Under the pieces are notes generated by a model. That model was not told where the DNA came from. It did no database searches and worked only from the letters and a program-made list of their open reading frames with translations. A stretch of DNA of 64,000 bases from Xanthomonas sp. XNM01. Its GTDB lineage: Bacteria; Pseudomonadota; Gammaproteobacteria; Xanthomonadales; Xanthomonadaceae. This document shows, one piece after another, positions 25,638-34,916 of this stretch (the first letter of the stretch is position 1; each line of letters begins with the position of its first letter). A program made the translations under genes and the position numbers. The stretch covers positions 1,567,844-1,631,843 of the forward strand of contig NZ_JACVAP010000001.1 in the NCBI RefSeq assembly GCF_014851915.1, written 5' to 3'.

Positions 25638-25657
25638 AGCAGGATGCAGTCAGGCAG

Positions 25658-26125
25658 TCAGGCGGCCTGCACCTGGCCCTGCTTCAGTTCCTCGGCCGAG
25701 GCGTCGCGCACGTCGGCCACTTCCACCGCGAAGTGCAGGGTCTGGCCGGCCAGCGGATGGTTGCCATCGATGGTGACCGTGCTCTCGCCGACCTCGACCA
25801 CCGTCACCAGCAACGGGCCCTGCCCGCCTTCGGCACGGAACTGCATGCCGCGCTCGATCGTGTCGATGCCCTGGAACACGGTGCGCGGCACTTCCTGCAC
25901 CAGGCCGATGTTGCGTGCGCCATAGGCCTGTTCGGGAGCGACATCGACCTTGAACGCATCGCCGGCCTTCCTGCCGGCCAGCGCCTGTTCCAGGCCGGGC
26001 ACGATGTTGCCGGCGCCATGCAGGTACCGCAGCGGCTGGGCCTGCGGCGACTGGTCGAGGACACGGCCCTCGTCGTCGGTCAGGGTGTAGTGGATGCTGG
26101 CGACGCGCGCGTCGGCGATTTCCAT
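25658..26125 (-). CDS. slyD: SlyD-like FKBP-type peptidyl-prolyl cis-trans isomerase
   Basis: This 155-residue chaperone/isomerase speeds proline turns in folding proteins. The FKBP core is split by the insert-in-flap domain as in SlyD: VASIHYTLTDDEGRVLDQS, then YLHGAGNIVPGLEQALAG, the IF domain with PEQAYGARN and IERGMQF, and back to VTIDGNHPLAGQTLHFAVEV. The histidine/cysteine-rich metal tail of E. coli SlyD is absent, and the protein ends soon after AEELKQG. It has no signal peptide, so it is cytosolic. It faces a shared terminator with the ROK gene. Confidence 0.93.
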   Translation of the reverse strand: MEIADARVASIHYTLTDDEGRVLDQSPQAQPLRYLHGAGNIVPGLEQALAGRKAGDAFKVDVAPEQAYGARNIGLVQEVPRTVFQGIDTIERGMQFRAEGGQGPLLVTVVEVGESTVTIDGNHPLAGQTLHFAVEVADVRDASAEELKQGQVQAA

Positions 26126-26353
26126 GGAGGGTCTCCTTGGACTGGGGGAAAGGAAGGGGATCGATACGGAGAAGCACCGGACGACACACGGTGAGATCGA
26201 ACAGCGGTATCGAAAAAGCGTGGACCCACCTTACCCAGCGCGGCCGCGACATGCAAACGCGATGCTGTCGCGCGCGATTGGTTGTACCCGTGCGCATGCA
26301 CGCGGAAGACGCGGGAAACACCGGAGAACACGCACGCTCGACGTGCGCCGCGC

Positions 26354-26902
26354 TTACCAGATCAGATCGTCCGGCACCACGAAGCGGCTGTAGTAGGCAT
26401 CGTCCTCGGAGACCGGCTCGGCCGCGGCCGCGGATGTGCGTGCGTGGTCGAGCACGATCAGCGTCGCATCGCGCGCTTCGACCTTCTCGGCCACCGCGCG
26501 CGGCACCATCGCATAGCCTTCGCCGGCACGCACGATCACCAGCGCGCCCTTGGCCAGCTGGCGACGCTGCGCGTCGCCGACCAGGATGCTGCGGATCGCA
26601 GCGCCATCGGTGAAGCGGTAATCGAGTTCGCCTTCCGCGGCGACCCTGCCCTGCTCGACGATCTGGCGCGCCTGGGCGCGCTGTTCGGCCTCGCGCTGCT
26701 GCGCGTTGCGCTCCGCCTGCAGGGCGCGGTCGCGCTCGACCCGCTCCTGGCGCAGACGTTCGGCGTCGACCGCATCGGCATCCTTCGGCGTCGCCGGCGC
26801 CTTGCCCTGGCGCTGCTTGACCTGCTCGCGCGCGACCTGGTCGAGCTTGGACTTCTTGGCCAGGCCGGCTTTGAGCAGCTGTTCCTGCAGGGCGTTGCGC
26901 AT
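26354..26902 (-). CDS. DUF2058-family protein (YaiL-like)
   Basis: This 182-residue protein is typical of DUF2058. The N-terminus MRNALQEQLLKAGLAKKSK is the family opening. A long charged helix rich in Glu/Arg/Gln (about 45-90) is followed by a beta-rich end with AAIRSILVGDAQRRQLAKG, YAMVPRAVAEKV and DDAYYSRFVVPDDLIW. Family members are described as nucleoprotein- or polynucleotide-associated, but no reaction is known. It stands alone; the upstream gene on this strand is far away. Confidence 0.9.
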   Translation of the reverse strand: MRNALQEQLLKAGLAKKSKLDQVAREQVKQRQGKAPATPKDADAVDAERLRQERVERDRALQAERNAQQREAEQRAQARQIVEQGRVAAEGELDYRFTDGAAIRSILVGDAQRRQLAKGALVIVRAGEGYAMVPRAVAEKVEARDATLIVLDHARTSAAAAEPVSEDDAYYSRFVVPDDLIW

Positions 26903-27026
26903 GGTGCGGACTTCATCGGATGGGCGACGGCGATTGTAAACCCGCCTGCACCACCAGCGCCGCAGCGCACGACTTCATGCGCGGGCATGGCGGGGTCTAT
27001 CCTGCACGCCCCCTCACCTCCAGCGG

Positions 27027-28148
27027 ATGCGCTCCCCGATGCTGCCGATCCCACGCCTGACCCTGCTCGCCTGCCTGTTCCTGGTCGGCGCCCCCGCGCT
27101 GGCGGCCGATTACGTGCCGACACGCCACGACTGGGCGCGGCAGGCGCCGGCGGCGGCGGGATTCGATCCGGCCCGGCTGGACGCCGCGGTCGCCTGGGCC
27201 ACGCAGCATGGCGAACAGCAGCCGGCCGACCTGCGCGACGCGCTGCTGCAGTCGTTCGGCCCGCGCGAGCCGGACTACCGCATCCTCGGGCCGGTCGGCC
27301 GCCGCGGCACCGCCAACGGCATGATCCTGCGTGGCGGCCGCATCGTCGCCGAGTGGGGCGACACCACGCGGCCGGAGATGACCTTCAGCGTGGCCAAGAG
27401 CGTGCTGGCCACGACCGCCGGCCTGCTGCACGACGACGGCCTGCTGCCGGACATGCAGCACCGCGTCGCGGTGGACGTGCCGGGTCCGTTGTTCGACGGG
27501 CCGCACAACGGCGCGATCACCTGGGCCCATCTGCTGCAGCAGACCTCGGACTGGAGCGGCACCCTGTGGGAGGTGCACGACTGGGCCGACCGGCCGGAAG
27601 GCGACGACCCGGCCAACCGGCCACTGCACGCGCCGGGCACGCACTACAAGTACAACGACGTGCGCGTGAACCTGCTGGCGCTGGCACTGATGGAAGTCCA
27701 GCGCGAACCGCTGCCGCAGCTGTTGCGGCGCCGGATCATGGACCCGATCGGCGCGTCCGCGGCGTGGCGCTGGCAGGGCTACGAGAACTCCTGGGTGACC
27801 ATCGACGGCCTGCGCATGCAGGCGGTATCCGGCGGCGGCCACTTCGGCGGCGGTCTGGTGGTCAGCACCCGCGACCTGGCGCGCTTCGGCCTGCTGATGG
27901 AGCGCGATGGCGACTGGAACGGCCGACGCCTGCTGTCCAGCGCCTGGATCGACGAGGCCACCCGCCCCTCGCCGGTCAAGCCCGACTACGGCTACCTGTG
28001 GTGGCTCAACACCGGCCGTGCCGCGATCCCGGCGGCGCCGGAGAGCGCGTATTGGGCGTCGGGCTTCGGCGGCAACCATGTCTACATCGACCGCGAGCAC
28101 GACCTGGTCATCGTGCTGCGCTGGACGCCCGATCTGCAGGCGTGGTGA
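27027..28148 (+). CDS. Exported serine hydrolase, beta-lactamase/class C fold, C-terminus probably frameshifted
   Basis: This 373-residue periplasmic hydrolase of the penicillin-binding/beta-lactamase superfamily has a signal peptide (LTLLACLFLVGAPALA). The nucleophile motif is SVAK in MTFSVAKSV, the Tyr motif YKYNDVRVN (YxN), and a Gly-rich third-motif area GGGHFGGG followed by ARFGLLM. Homologues may be esterases, D-amino-peptidases or carboxypeptidases; resistance is not implied. The stop falls just after WTPDLQAW, yet the next frame continues VVTRVLDALD and then stops, which looks like the true C-terminus; one base seems gained or lost near 28140. A second ATG at 27039 is a possible start. 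Confidence 0.87.
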   Translation: MRSPMLPIPRLTLLACLFLVGAPALAADYVPTRHDWARQAPAAAGFDPARLDAAVAWATQHGEQQPADLRDALLQSFGPREPDYRILGPVGRRGTANGMILRGGRIVAEWGDTTRPEMTFSVAKSVLATTAGLLHDDGLLPDMQHRVAVDVPGPLFDGPHNGAITWAHLLQQTSDWSGTLWEVHDWADRPEGDDPANRPLHAPGTHYKYNDVRVNLLALALMEVQREPLPQLLRRRIMDPIGASAAWRWQGYENSWVTIDGLRMQAVSGGGHFGGGLVVSTRDLARFGLLMERDGDWNGRRLLSSAWIDEATRPSPVKPDYGYLWWLNTGRAAIPAAPESAYWASGFGGNHVYIDREHDLVIVLRWTPDLQAW

Positions 28149-28384
28149 CGCGCGTGCTCGACGCGCTGGACTGAGACGTCGCGAGCACGCCACGGCACAC
28201 GCCTGCAACGGCCTCCCGCAGGACGGTGCGGCATCGGCGGCGACGCACGTGTCGCGCGGCACCGGATGACGGCGCCATCGCCGCGGGCGCGCGCATCGTG
28301 CCGTTCCGGCCCGGCATCGGCTCGCCACGCGCCGTTCGCGCCAGGACGGACACACTGCCGGCGATCCCGTACTGGAGCCGCGTC

Positions 28385-29062
28385 ATGCCCGCCATCGCCC
28401 GCTATCTCGTGCCGACGACCGGCCTGCTGCTGGCGCTGTCCGGCGCCGGCTGCCAGCGCGACGCCCCGCCGGACGCCGCCAGCGGTTCCGCGCCGACGGC
28501 CTCCAGCACGCGGGCCCCGCACGCGGATGCGTCGCCACCGCCGCTAACCGTTCCGGCACAGGCATCCAGCGCATCCGACGACCGGCGCGATGCCGGTCGC
28601 CGCTCGATCTACACCGGGCTGTCCGCCTGCCGCACGCTGGAAACGCAGCGCGACGAAGGCGGTTATCGCCTGAGCGAATGCGATGGCCCCGCCGGCTTTT
28701 CGGTGCGCCTGGTCGAGGCCGACGGCCGCCACAACCTGCTGGTGCGTCGGCCCGGCAGCGATTTCACGAGCCTGCGCCTGCCGGAGCAGCGCAACGGCGC
28801 CTTCAGCGAGATCGCCGGCCGCCTGGAATGGCGTGGCAGCGGCGACGCCGATGCCTTCGCGCCGGACGTGCTGGTCCTGCGCTATCTGGCCTGGGAGGAT
28901 CCACAGGCACCGACCCGCGGCACCTCCTACCTGGTGCCGGTGGCACTGGCTGCGACACCCTGCGTCGCCGCCTTCGTCGCGCCGGGCCCGCAGCAGAGCG
29001 AGCAGGCACGGCGGATCGCCGACGCAACGCCGGCCTGCCTGGATGCCACACAGCGTCGTTGA
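28385..29062 (+). CDS. Lipoprotein of unknown function
   Basis: This 225-residue protein has a lipoprotein signal with lipobox LSGAGC, so it should be anchored to a membrane by its Cys20 area. A Pro/Ala/Ser-rich linker (about 22-65) leads to a globular domain with two cysteine pairs (LSACRTLETQR with LSECDGPAGF, and ATPCVAAF with TPACLDAT). The middle region (FSVRLVEADGRHNLLVRRP) is beta-rich. The family is not recognised. It precedes the GST gene by about 80 bases and may be co-transcribed. Confidence 0.78.
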   Translation: MPAIARYLVPTTGLLLALSGAGCQRDAPPDAASGSAPTASSTRAPHADASPPPLTVPAQASSASDDRRDAGRRSIYTGLSACRTLETQRDEGGYRLSECDGPAGFSVRLVEADGRHNLLVRRPGSDFTSLRLPEQRNGAFSEIAGRLEWRGSGDADAFAPDVLVLRYLAWEDPQAPTRGTSYLVPVALAATPCVAAFVAPGPQQSEQARRIADATPACLDATQRR

Positions 29063-29144
29063 GCCGACGCCGCACGGGCGCATCGCTGGCCCCGCGCACG
29101 GCCGGCATGGAATGATGCGGGCCCCTCCACAGCGCCACCTTCCG

Positions 29145-29768
29145 ATGCTGCGCATTCTCGGGAAATCGACGTCGATCAATGTCCGCAAGGTGCTGTGGGC
29201 CTGCGTGGAACTGGACCTGCCATTCGAGCGCGAGGACTGGGGCAGTGGCGTGCGCGATCCGCACGCGCCCGATTTCGTCGCGCTCAACCCCAACGCGATG
29301 GTGCCGGTGCTGTGCGACGGCGACTTCGTGCTCTGGGAATCCAACGCCATCCTGCGCTACCTGGCCAACCGTGCGGACGCCGGGGACCTGTATCCGCAGG
29401 CACCGCAGGTGCGTGCCCGTGTCGACCAGTGGCTGGACTGGCAGGCGGCCGAGCTCAATCCAGCCTGGAGCTACGCCTTCCAGCACCTGGTGCGACGCTC
29501 CGCCGCGCATGGCGACCTCGCGCGGGTCGACGCCTCGCTGCAGGCATGGACCCGCTGCATGCGGATCCTCGATGCGCACCTGGCACGCAGTGGCGGCCAT
29601 GTCGCCGGTCCCGGTTTCAGCCTGGCCGACATCGCGCTCGGGCTGTCGGTCAACCGCTGGTACGAAACGCCGCTGGCACATCCGCCGCTGCCGGCGGTGG
29701 CTGCCTATCACGCGCGTCTGATGCTGCGCCCCGGCTTCCGCGAGCACGGCTGCAACGGCACGCCCTGA
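29145..29768 (+). CDS. Glutathione S-transferase
   Basis: This 207-residue cytosolic enzyme conjugates or reduces substrates with glutathione. The thioredoxin-like domain (1-80) has the Ser/Asn start (GKSTSINVRKVLW), cis-Pro in MVPVLCDGD and the glutathione-binding LWESNAILRYLAN. The helical domain (90-205) has GPGFSLADIALGLSVNRW, the N-capping box of the fold. The order and length suit the beta/theta-like bacterial GSTs. No pathway neighbour reveals its substrate. Confidence 0.93.
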   Translation: MLRILGKSTSINVRKVLWACVELDLPFEREDWGSGVRDPHAPDFVALNPNAMVPVLCDGDFVLWESNAILRYLANRADAGDLYPQAPQVRARVDQWLDWQAAELNPAWSYAFQHLVRRSAAHGDLARVDASLQAWTRCMRILDAHLARSGGHVAGPGFSLADIALGLSVNRWYETPLAHPPLPAVAAYHARLMLRPGFREHGCNGTP

Positions 29769-29929
29769 GCGCGCTCGCCCGGGCAACCGACGGCGTCGGC
29801 GCATGGCGCCACGCGCCGATGCGCAGCGGAGCGCCCCGGCGACGTCACTGACGGAACTGGCGCAGCGATCGGCGGGCACATGCCACCACGGTCCACGCCG
29901 CGCGTGCGGACTGGCGGCGATGCCGCCGA

Positions 29930-31015
29930 TCAGGCCCCGGCCTGCGGCTCCGCGGCCGGGGCCGGTTCGCCGGCGGCATGCAGCTGCAGCGCCGCGGCGA
30001 GCCGGCCATGCCGCAGCGCGACCAGCAGCGGCTCGTCGGCGCCGGCGTCGAACGGCTGGAACGCGGCCAGCGCCTGCCGCGTGCGCTCCGAGATCGCCCA
30101 GCCCGAGGAAATGCGCAGCGCCACCGGCGCGGCCCAGGCATCGAGCAGCCCGGCCACGACCCCGCCATCCGGCGCCACCGCCACACGCCTGGCGTAGGCG
30201 TCGCGCAGCACCTGCACGACCACCACCGAACCGAGCCCGTGCAGCAGCGCCAGCAACTGCGCGGCGTGCGGGTCCTCGCCGCTGTCGGCGGCATACCCCG
30301 CGGCGGCGGCGGCCGCCAGCAGCGTGTGTTCCCACAACGCCACCGCGCAGCGTCCCAGCACGCTGCCGTCGTCGTCGATCACCGGCTGCAGCAGCGCAGC
30401 CATCACGATCTGGCGCAGGCCGTCGTTGCCCAGCAGCGCCACCGCGCGCTCCAGATTCTCCATCGGCTCGGGCCGGCGCCGGTACGCCACGCTGTTGGCG
30501 ACGCGCAGCAGGTTGGCCGCCAGGGCCGGATCCTGGCCGAGGATGCCGGCGATGGACTGGGCGGTGGATCGGGGATCGTTGATCGCGCGGGTCAATTGGG
30601 GCAGCAGCTGCGGCCGGCGCGGCACATGGCGCGCGTCGGCGTCGAGCCTGGCCAGGGTGGCGGCGACGCTGGCCGCGATGCCGGCCTGCACGCCTTCGGC
30701 CGCCGGCAGGGTCGCCGGATCCGGCGGCATCAGCGCGAACACCCGCAACGGCACCTCGCGCAGCAGCGCACGCGCCCGCTCGGGCGTCAGCGCCTCGACG
30801 CGGCGCGTGGCCTCGCCGCCACCATCGCCGCCGGCCGGCGCGGCGTCATCGCCCTCGGGCAGCAGCCAGCGGCCGACATCGTAATCGGGCAGCACCGGCG
30901 CGATCCGAGGTGAGCGCACCGGTGGCTCAGCGTCGCGCGCGCGCCAGGCGATCAGCAGCGCCAGGATCGCCACCAGCAGCGCCGCGGCAACGCCAGCGAT
31001 CCAGAACATCGACAC
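29930..31015 (-). CDS. Membrane-anchored HDOD-domain protein
   Basis: This 361-residue protein has one N-terminal membrane helix (GVAAALLVAILALLIAW), an acidic linker, and an HDOD domain (about 125-335) with LPQLTRAINDPRSTAQSIAGIL, DPALAANLLRVANS and AVALLGNDGLRQIVM. HDOD proteins have an HD-like fold without the catalytic His-Asp pair and act as signalling scaffolds, often for motility or c-di-GMP pathways. The listed start is GTG; the ATG two codons on is an alternative. It lies downstream of dinG on the same strand, beyond a strong hairpin, so it is probably transcribed separately. Confidence 0.88.
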   Translation of the reverse strand: MSMFWIAGVAAALLVAILALLIAWRARDAEPPVRSPRIAPVLPDYDVGRWLLPEGDDAAPAGGDGGGEATRRVEALTPERARALLREVPLRVFALMPPDPATLPAAEGVQAGIAASVAATLARLDADARHVPRRPQLLPQLTRAINDPRSTAQSIAGILGQDPALAANLLRVANSVAYRRRPEPMENLERAVALLGNDGLRQIVMAALLQPVIDDDGSVLGRCAVALWEHTLLAAAAAAGYAADSGEDPHAAQLLALLHGLGSVVVVQVLRDAYARRVAVAPDGGVVAGLLDAWAAPVALRISSGWAISERTRQALAAFQPFDAGADEPLLVALRHGRLAAALQLHAAGEPAPAAEPQAGA

Positions 31016-31106
31016 CGGTTCGGTTTCCAGCAGGACGTCGGATCCCCCATCCGACCGGCGATGCGGCCTCCCCGGCGCACCGGCCGCTATTCAAGCACGA
31101 CGCCCC

Positions 31107-31137
31107 CGGGTCCTGCACCGCTTCAGTGCAGGACCCG
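31107..31137 (-). terminator. Terminator hairpin downstream of the DinG gene
   Basis: A perfect 12-bp stem (31107-31118 with 31126-31137) and a seven-base loop start nine bases past the DinG stop. A clear T-run is missing on the minus strand. It separates DinG from the HDOD gene. Confidence 0.65.
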
Positions 31138-31145
31138 GCGCCGCC

Positions 31146-33308
31146 TCAGCCGATCACGCGCTCGAACGGCGGCAGCGCGTCGATGATCTTCTGTCCGTAG
31201 CGCCGGCTCAGCAGGCGCGAGTCGAGGATGATCACCCGGCCGGTATCGCTGGAGGTGCGGATCAGGCGGCCGGCGAACTGGGTCAGGGTGCGCAGCGCAT
31301 GCGGGATCGCGATCAGGGTGAACGGGTTGTGGCCGCGGCTTTCCAGCCACTCGCCCAGGGTCGCGGTCTGCGGGTCGGTCGGCACCGCGAACGGTACCTG
31401 GGTGATGACCACCGTGGTGCAGGCCTCGCCGGGCAGGTCCAGGCCCTCGCCGAAGGAGTTCAGGCCGAACAGCACCGAGCCCTGCCCGGCACCGGTGCGC
31501 TTGAGGTGCTCGGCCACGATCTGGCTCTTGTTGGTGTTGCCCTGCACCAGCACCAGCTTGCGCTGCGCCTCGGGGAGCAGCTCGGCCACCTTCTCCATCT
31601 TCCAGCGCGAGGTGAACAGCACCATGCTGCCCTTGCCCCAGTCCAGCTCCTCGACCAGGTAGCGGGCGACCTCGCGCGGATGGCCTTCGCGATCGTCCGG
31701 CGCCACAGGGAAACGCGGCACCACCAGCTGCGCCTGCCGGCGCAGGTCGAACGGCGATTCCAGCGACACCATCTCGGCATGGTCGGGCAGGCCGTTCTCG
31801 ACCGCGAAGGCCTGGAAATCGCTGCCGCCGGTGAGCGTGGCCGAGGTCATCACCACCGCGTCCACTTCGTTCCAGATCAGCTTGCGCAGCACCTGCGCGG
31901 CCGACACCGGTGAAGCGTGGCAATGCAGGTCGCCATCGCGGTCCACGCCCAGCCAGCGTGCCATCGGCGGCGCGCCCTCACGATCCTCGCGTCGCCACGC
32001 CGACCACAACGCGTGCTGCATCTCCATCGATTCCAGCACCGGGCCGATGCTGCGCAGCAGGCGCTCGCGCTGCGGGTCGTCCGGCTTGATCTTCGACGCG
32101 AGCTGCTGGGTCGCGTGGACCCAGTTGTAGAGGTTGCGGGTGTCGTCGGCCAGCGCTTCGATCGCCGGCATCCAGTCGTCCGGCAGCCTGCCCAGCGGCG
32201 CGCGCCAGGTCGGGTCGCGGTCGTCCGGCGATGGCGTCCACGCCGCCTCCAGGTCGCTGCGGAAGGCCTTCAATGCCTTGGACAGGCCCGTGGCCAGCTC
32301 GATCGCCTCGCTGGCCAGCAGGTTGGCGATGCTGTCCTTGTCGATCGCGCGGTAGGCCTGCGCGATGAGGGTCTGCATCCGGTTGACCTGGCGCGCGGTG
32401 TCGCCCAGCGCCAGCTGCGCCGCACCCTGGTCGATCGCGACGCTGGCGATATGGTGGCCCTCGTCCAGCACCAGCAGCATCTCGCCCGGCGGCGCCAGCA
32501 GCGGCTGGCCGTTCTCGACATCGCCCAGCGACAGCGAGGACAGCAGCAGCGCGTGGTTGGTCACCACCACCTGCGCGTCGCGCACGTTGGCGCGCGCCTT
32601 CATCACCGGGCACTGCGCCGCATGCGAGCAGCGCCGCCCGGCGCAGCCCGAGGCCGGGGTGGTGATGTGGCCACGCAGCGCAGGGCTGACGATCTCCGGC
32701 GCATCGTCCAGGTCGCCGTTCCACATGTGGTCGCTGTAGGCCTCCATCAGGCGGCCGGCCGCCTCGATCTCGAAGGGCGTCGGCGGCCGCTCGTACAGGC
32801 GCTCGCCCTCTTCCGGCGGCGCATCGCCGAACATCCCGGCCTGGCCGGGGCCGGCATGCAGTTCCATCGCGTTGCGCGGGCACAGGTAGCGGGTGCGGCC
32901 CTTGGCCAACGCGACCTTGGCCTCCAGCCCGGTGGACTTCAGGAACGCCGGGATGTCGCGCTCGACCAGCTGCGACTGCAGCGCCACCGTGCCGGTGCTG
33001 ATCACCAGCTTGCGCTTGCTGGCCAGCGCGATCGGCACGCCGGCGCTCAGATAGCCCAGGCTCTTGCCGACGCCGGTGGGCGCCTGGATCACCGCCACCC
33101 CGCCGCTGCTGGCCAGCGCCCGCGAGGCCACGCCGATCATCTGCCGCTGCGCGCGGCGCGGCATGAAGCCGGGCGTGTTGGCCTGCAGGGTCTGGTAGGT
33201 CTGGCGGACGCCGTCCTTCAGCGCCTCGGTGAGCGTGCGCGTGGCGTCGCCGTCCCCGGCGGACGCGGCTGGCTGTCCGGCGGAGGACGGGCTTGCGGGT
33301 TCGATCAT
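31146..33308 (-). CDS. dinG: DinG-family ATP-dependent DNA helicase (XPD-like, iron-sulfur)
   Basis: This 720-residue superfamily-2 helicase unwinds forked or R-loop DNA in a 5'-3' direction. Walker A is QAPTGVGKSLGYL near residue 80. Cysteines for a [4Fe-4S] cluster are seen in YLCPRNAM and in GCAGRRCSHAAQCPV. The DEAH-type box reads LVLDEGHHIAS. Late motifs include SATLTGGSDF, FGLNSFGEGLDLPGE and QFAGRLIRTSSDTG. Length matches E. coli DinG. The ATG start has an AGG element near. DinG enzymes help DNA repair and resolve transcription conflicts. It stands alone with its own terminator. Confidence 0.94.
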   Translation of the reverse strand: MIEPASPSSAGQPAASAGDGDATRTLTEALKDGVRQTYQTLQANTPGFMPRRAQRQMIGVASRALASSGGVAVIQAPTGVGKSLGYLSAGVPIALASKRKLVISTGTVALQSQLVERDIPAFLKSTGLEAKVALAKGRTRYLCPRNAMELHAGPGQAGMFGDAPPEEGERLYERPPTPFEIEAAGRLMEAYSDHMWNGDLDDAPEIVSPALRGHITTPASGCAGRRCSHAAQCPVMKARANVRDAQVVVTNHALLLSSLSLGDVENGQPLLAPPGEMLLVLDEGHHIASVAIDQGAAQLALGDTARQVNRMQTLIAQAYRAIDKDSIANLLASEAIELATGLSKALKAFRSDLEAAWTPSPDDRDPTWRAPLGRLPDDWMPAIEALADDTRNLYNWVHATQQLASKIKPDDPQRERLLRSIGPVLESMEMQHALWSAWRREDREGAPPMARWLGVDRDGDLHCHASPVSAAQVLRKLIWNEVDAVVMTSATLTGGSDFQAFAVENGLPDHAEMVSLESPFDLRRQAQLVVPRFPVAPDDREGHPREVARYLVEELDWGKGSMVLFTSRWKMEKVAELLPEAQRKLVLVQGNTNKSQIVAEHLKRTGAGQGSVLFGLNSFGEGLDLPGEACTTVVITQVPFAVPTDPQTATLGEWLESRGHNPFTLIAIPHALRTLTQFAGRLIRTSSDTGRVIILDSRLLSRRYGQKIIDALPPFERVIG

Positions 33309-33495
33309 CGGCCTATTGTCCGGAAAAGCGCCGGTGGCGGGTACCCGCGCCGGGCATCGGCGGATCCGGCTGGCGCGCAGGACCACACAGGCTGGGGCCT
33401 CCGCGTCGCAGGACACGCGACGCGGCACTCCCGAGTGTCAGCGCCGCCGACGATGACGTGGACGACCCCGCGGCCTGCCCCGGCGGTGGACGGGA

Positions 33496-34398
33496 TCAGG
33501 AACGCCGCCCGCCTTCGTCCAGCATCCGCGTGATGTCCGCGTCCTTCTGCTGCCACAGCCCGTTCATCCACTGCTGGAAGCGGGCACGGAACGCGCGGTC
33601 TTCCTGGTAGTTGCCCTCGGCCAGCTCGGCCGGGATCGGATGCTGGCGGACCAGCACGCGGATCTCGGGGACGCGGTCGGCCATCAGATCGACCAGCGAC
33701 GGCCGCCCGCCCGGGTAGGCGATGGTCACGTCCAGGATCGCGTGCAGGCCATCGCCCATCGCGTCGATCACGAACGCCACACCGCCGGACTTGGGCTTGA
33801 GCAGGTGCCGGTACGGCGAGGACTGGCCGGCCTGCTTGGCCGGGGTGAACCGGGTGCCCTCGACGAAGTTCATCACCGACACCGGGATCTCACGGAACTT
33901 CTCGCAGGCGCGGCGGGTGGCTTCGATGTCGCGCCGGCCCAGTTCGGGATTCTTCGCGATCTGCTTGCGGGTGTAGCGCCCCATGAACGGGAAATCCAGC
34001 GCCCACCAGGCCAAGCCCAGCACCGGCACCCAGAACAGCGACTGTTTCAGGAAGAAACGCAGGAACGGCGCACGCCGGTTGAACACCTTCTGCAGCACCA
34101 GGATGTCGACCCAGCTCTGGTGGTTGGCCAGCACGAGATAATGTCCGTCGCGCTGCAGCGTGCCTTCCTGCTCGATGCTGAAACGGGTGCGGGTGAACGC
34201 GGCGATCATCGCGCTGTTCACGGCGATCCAGTTTTCCGCCAGCCCGGTCAGGATCCGGTTGCAGACCATGCGGATCGGCCGGACCGGCATCACCGCCTTG
34301 ATCACCCCGGCGGTCAGCAATGGCAAGGCGTGCAGCAGCGTGTTGGCGGCGATCAGCAGCAGGATCGCGCCGATGCGCAGATACAACAGAACGGACAC
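33496..34398 (-). CDS. PlsC-family acyltransferase (YihG-like)
   Basis: This 300-residue inner-membrane enzyme should transfer a fatty acyl chain to lysophosphatidate or a similar lipid. The acyltransferase box is NHQSWVDILV (HxxxxD) followed later by VMNFVEGTRFTP, the substrate-binding EGT motif. Hydrophobic helices sit at the N-terminus (YLRIGAILLLIAANTLLHAL) and around ALDFPFMG. I chose the GTG at 34398, preceded by AGGGGG; longer frames would add 35 residues of unlikely sequence. The order of motifs and the length match the YihG branch of the family. Confidence 0.9.
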   Translation of the reverse strand: MSVLLYLRIGAILLLIAANTLLHALPLLTAGVIKAVMPVRPIRMVCNRILTGLAENWIAVNSAMIAAFTRTRFSIEQEGTLQRDGHYLVLANHQSWVDILVLQKVFNRRAPFLRFFLKQSLFWVPVLGLAWWALDFPFMGRYTRKQIAKNPELGRRDIEATRRACEKFREIPVSVMNFVEGTRFTPAKQAGQSSPYRHLLKPKSGGVAFVIDAMGDGLHAILDVTIAYPGGRPSLVDLMADRVPEIRVLVRQHPIPAELAEGNYQEDRAFRARFQQWMNGLWQQKDADITRMLDEGGRRS

Positions 34399-34916
34399 CG
34401 GACAGCCCCCTGACGGAAAGCGGCACAGCGTAGCAGAGCCGCACCCGGCGCCGCCCGGGGCCCCCACCGTCCATTGGGCGTAGGCCGGGACGCCGGCCCG
34501 CACATTAAATTTTTGTTGCAGGCCATCTCCACGTTCGTGAACGCAGGGTCTTCATGGCGGCATCCACCTGCACGCGCGTCGGAAAACGCGAACTGGAACA
34601 CATGCTGTCGACACCGGCCGATGGCAAAGTCGCGCCAGGGGACGACAGCGGCCGTGCAAACGGATCGCTGCCGTCCTTTTTCATGTCCCCCGCCACGTAC
34701 GGATGCATGGTCAACCGGACTCCCGCCACCATCGACCGCCTGTCGCCGTCCCTGCCCTGTCTGCGGGCATCCGGCACGTCATGGCGTCCCGCCGTCGCAC
34801 CCCCTGCGGATCGCGGGTCCGGTGTTCATCCCTGGCCGCCGGCTTCACGCGCCAGCGTCCACGCTGCGGCGCTGCGGCGCACCGCCCCCGATCGCTCCAC
34901 CCCGATGAGGACGTCC
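34399..34916. other. Long intergenic region with an AT-rich patch and a terminator-like hairpin
   Basis: This 518-base gap separates the acyltransferase (minus) from a lipoprotein gene (plus). An AT-rich patch at 34504-34517 could be a promoter -10 area. A hairpin at 34640-34676 (11-bp stem with one mismatch, 15-base loop) ends in five Ts (34677-34681), as for an intrinsic terminator on the plus strand. Frames inside show no convincing protein. See the candidate transcript in the findings. Confidence 0.55.
34640..34681 (+). terminator. Intrinsic terminator with no clear ORF before it
   Basis: The stem pairs 34640-34650 with 34666-34676 (one mismatch), followed by TTTTT. It would stop plus-strand transcription about 235 bases before the lipoprotein gene. 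Confidence 0.6.
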
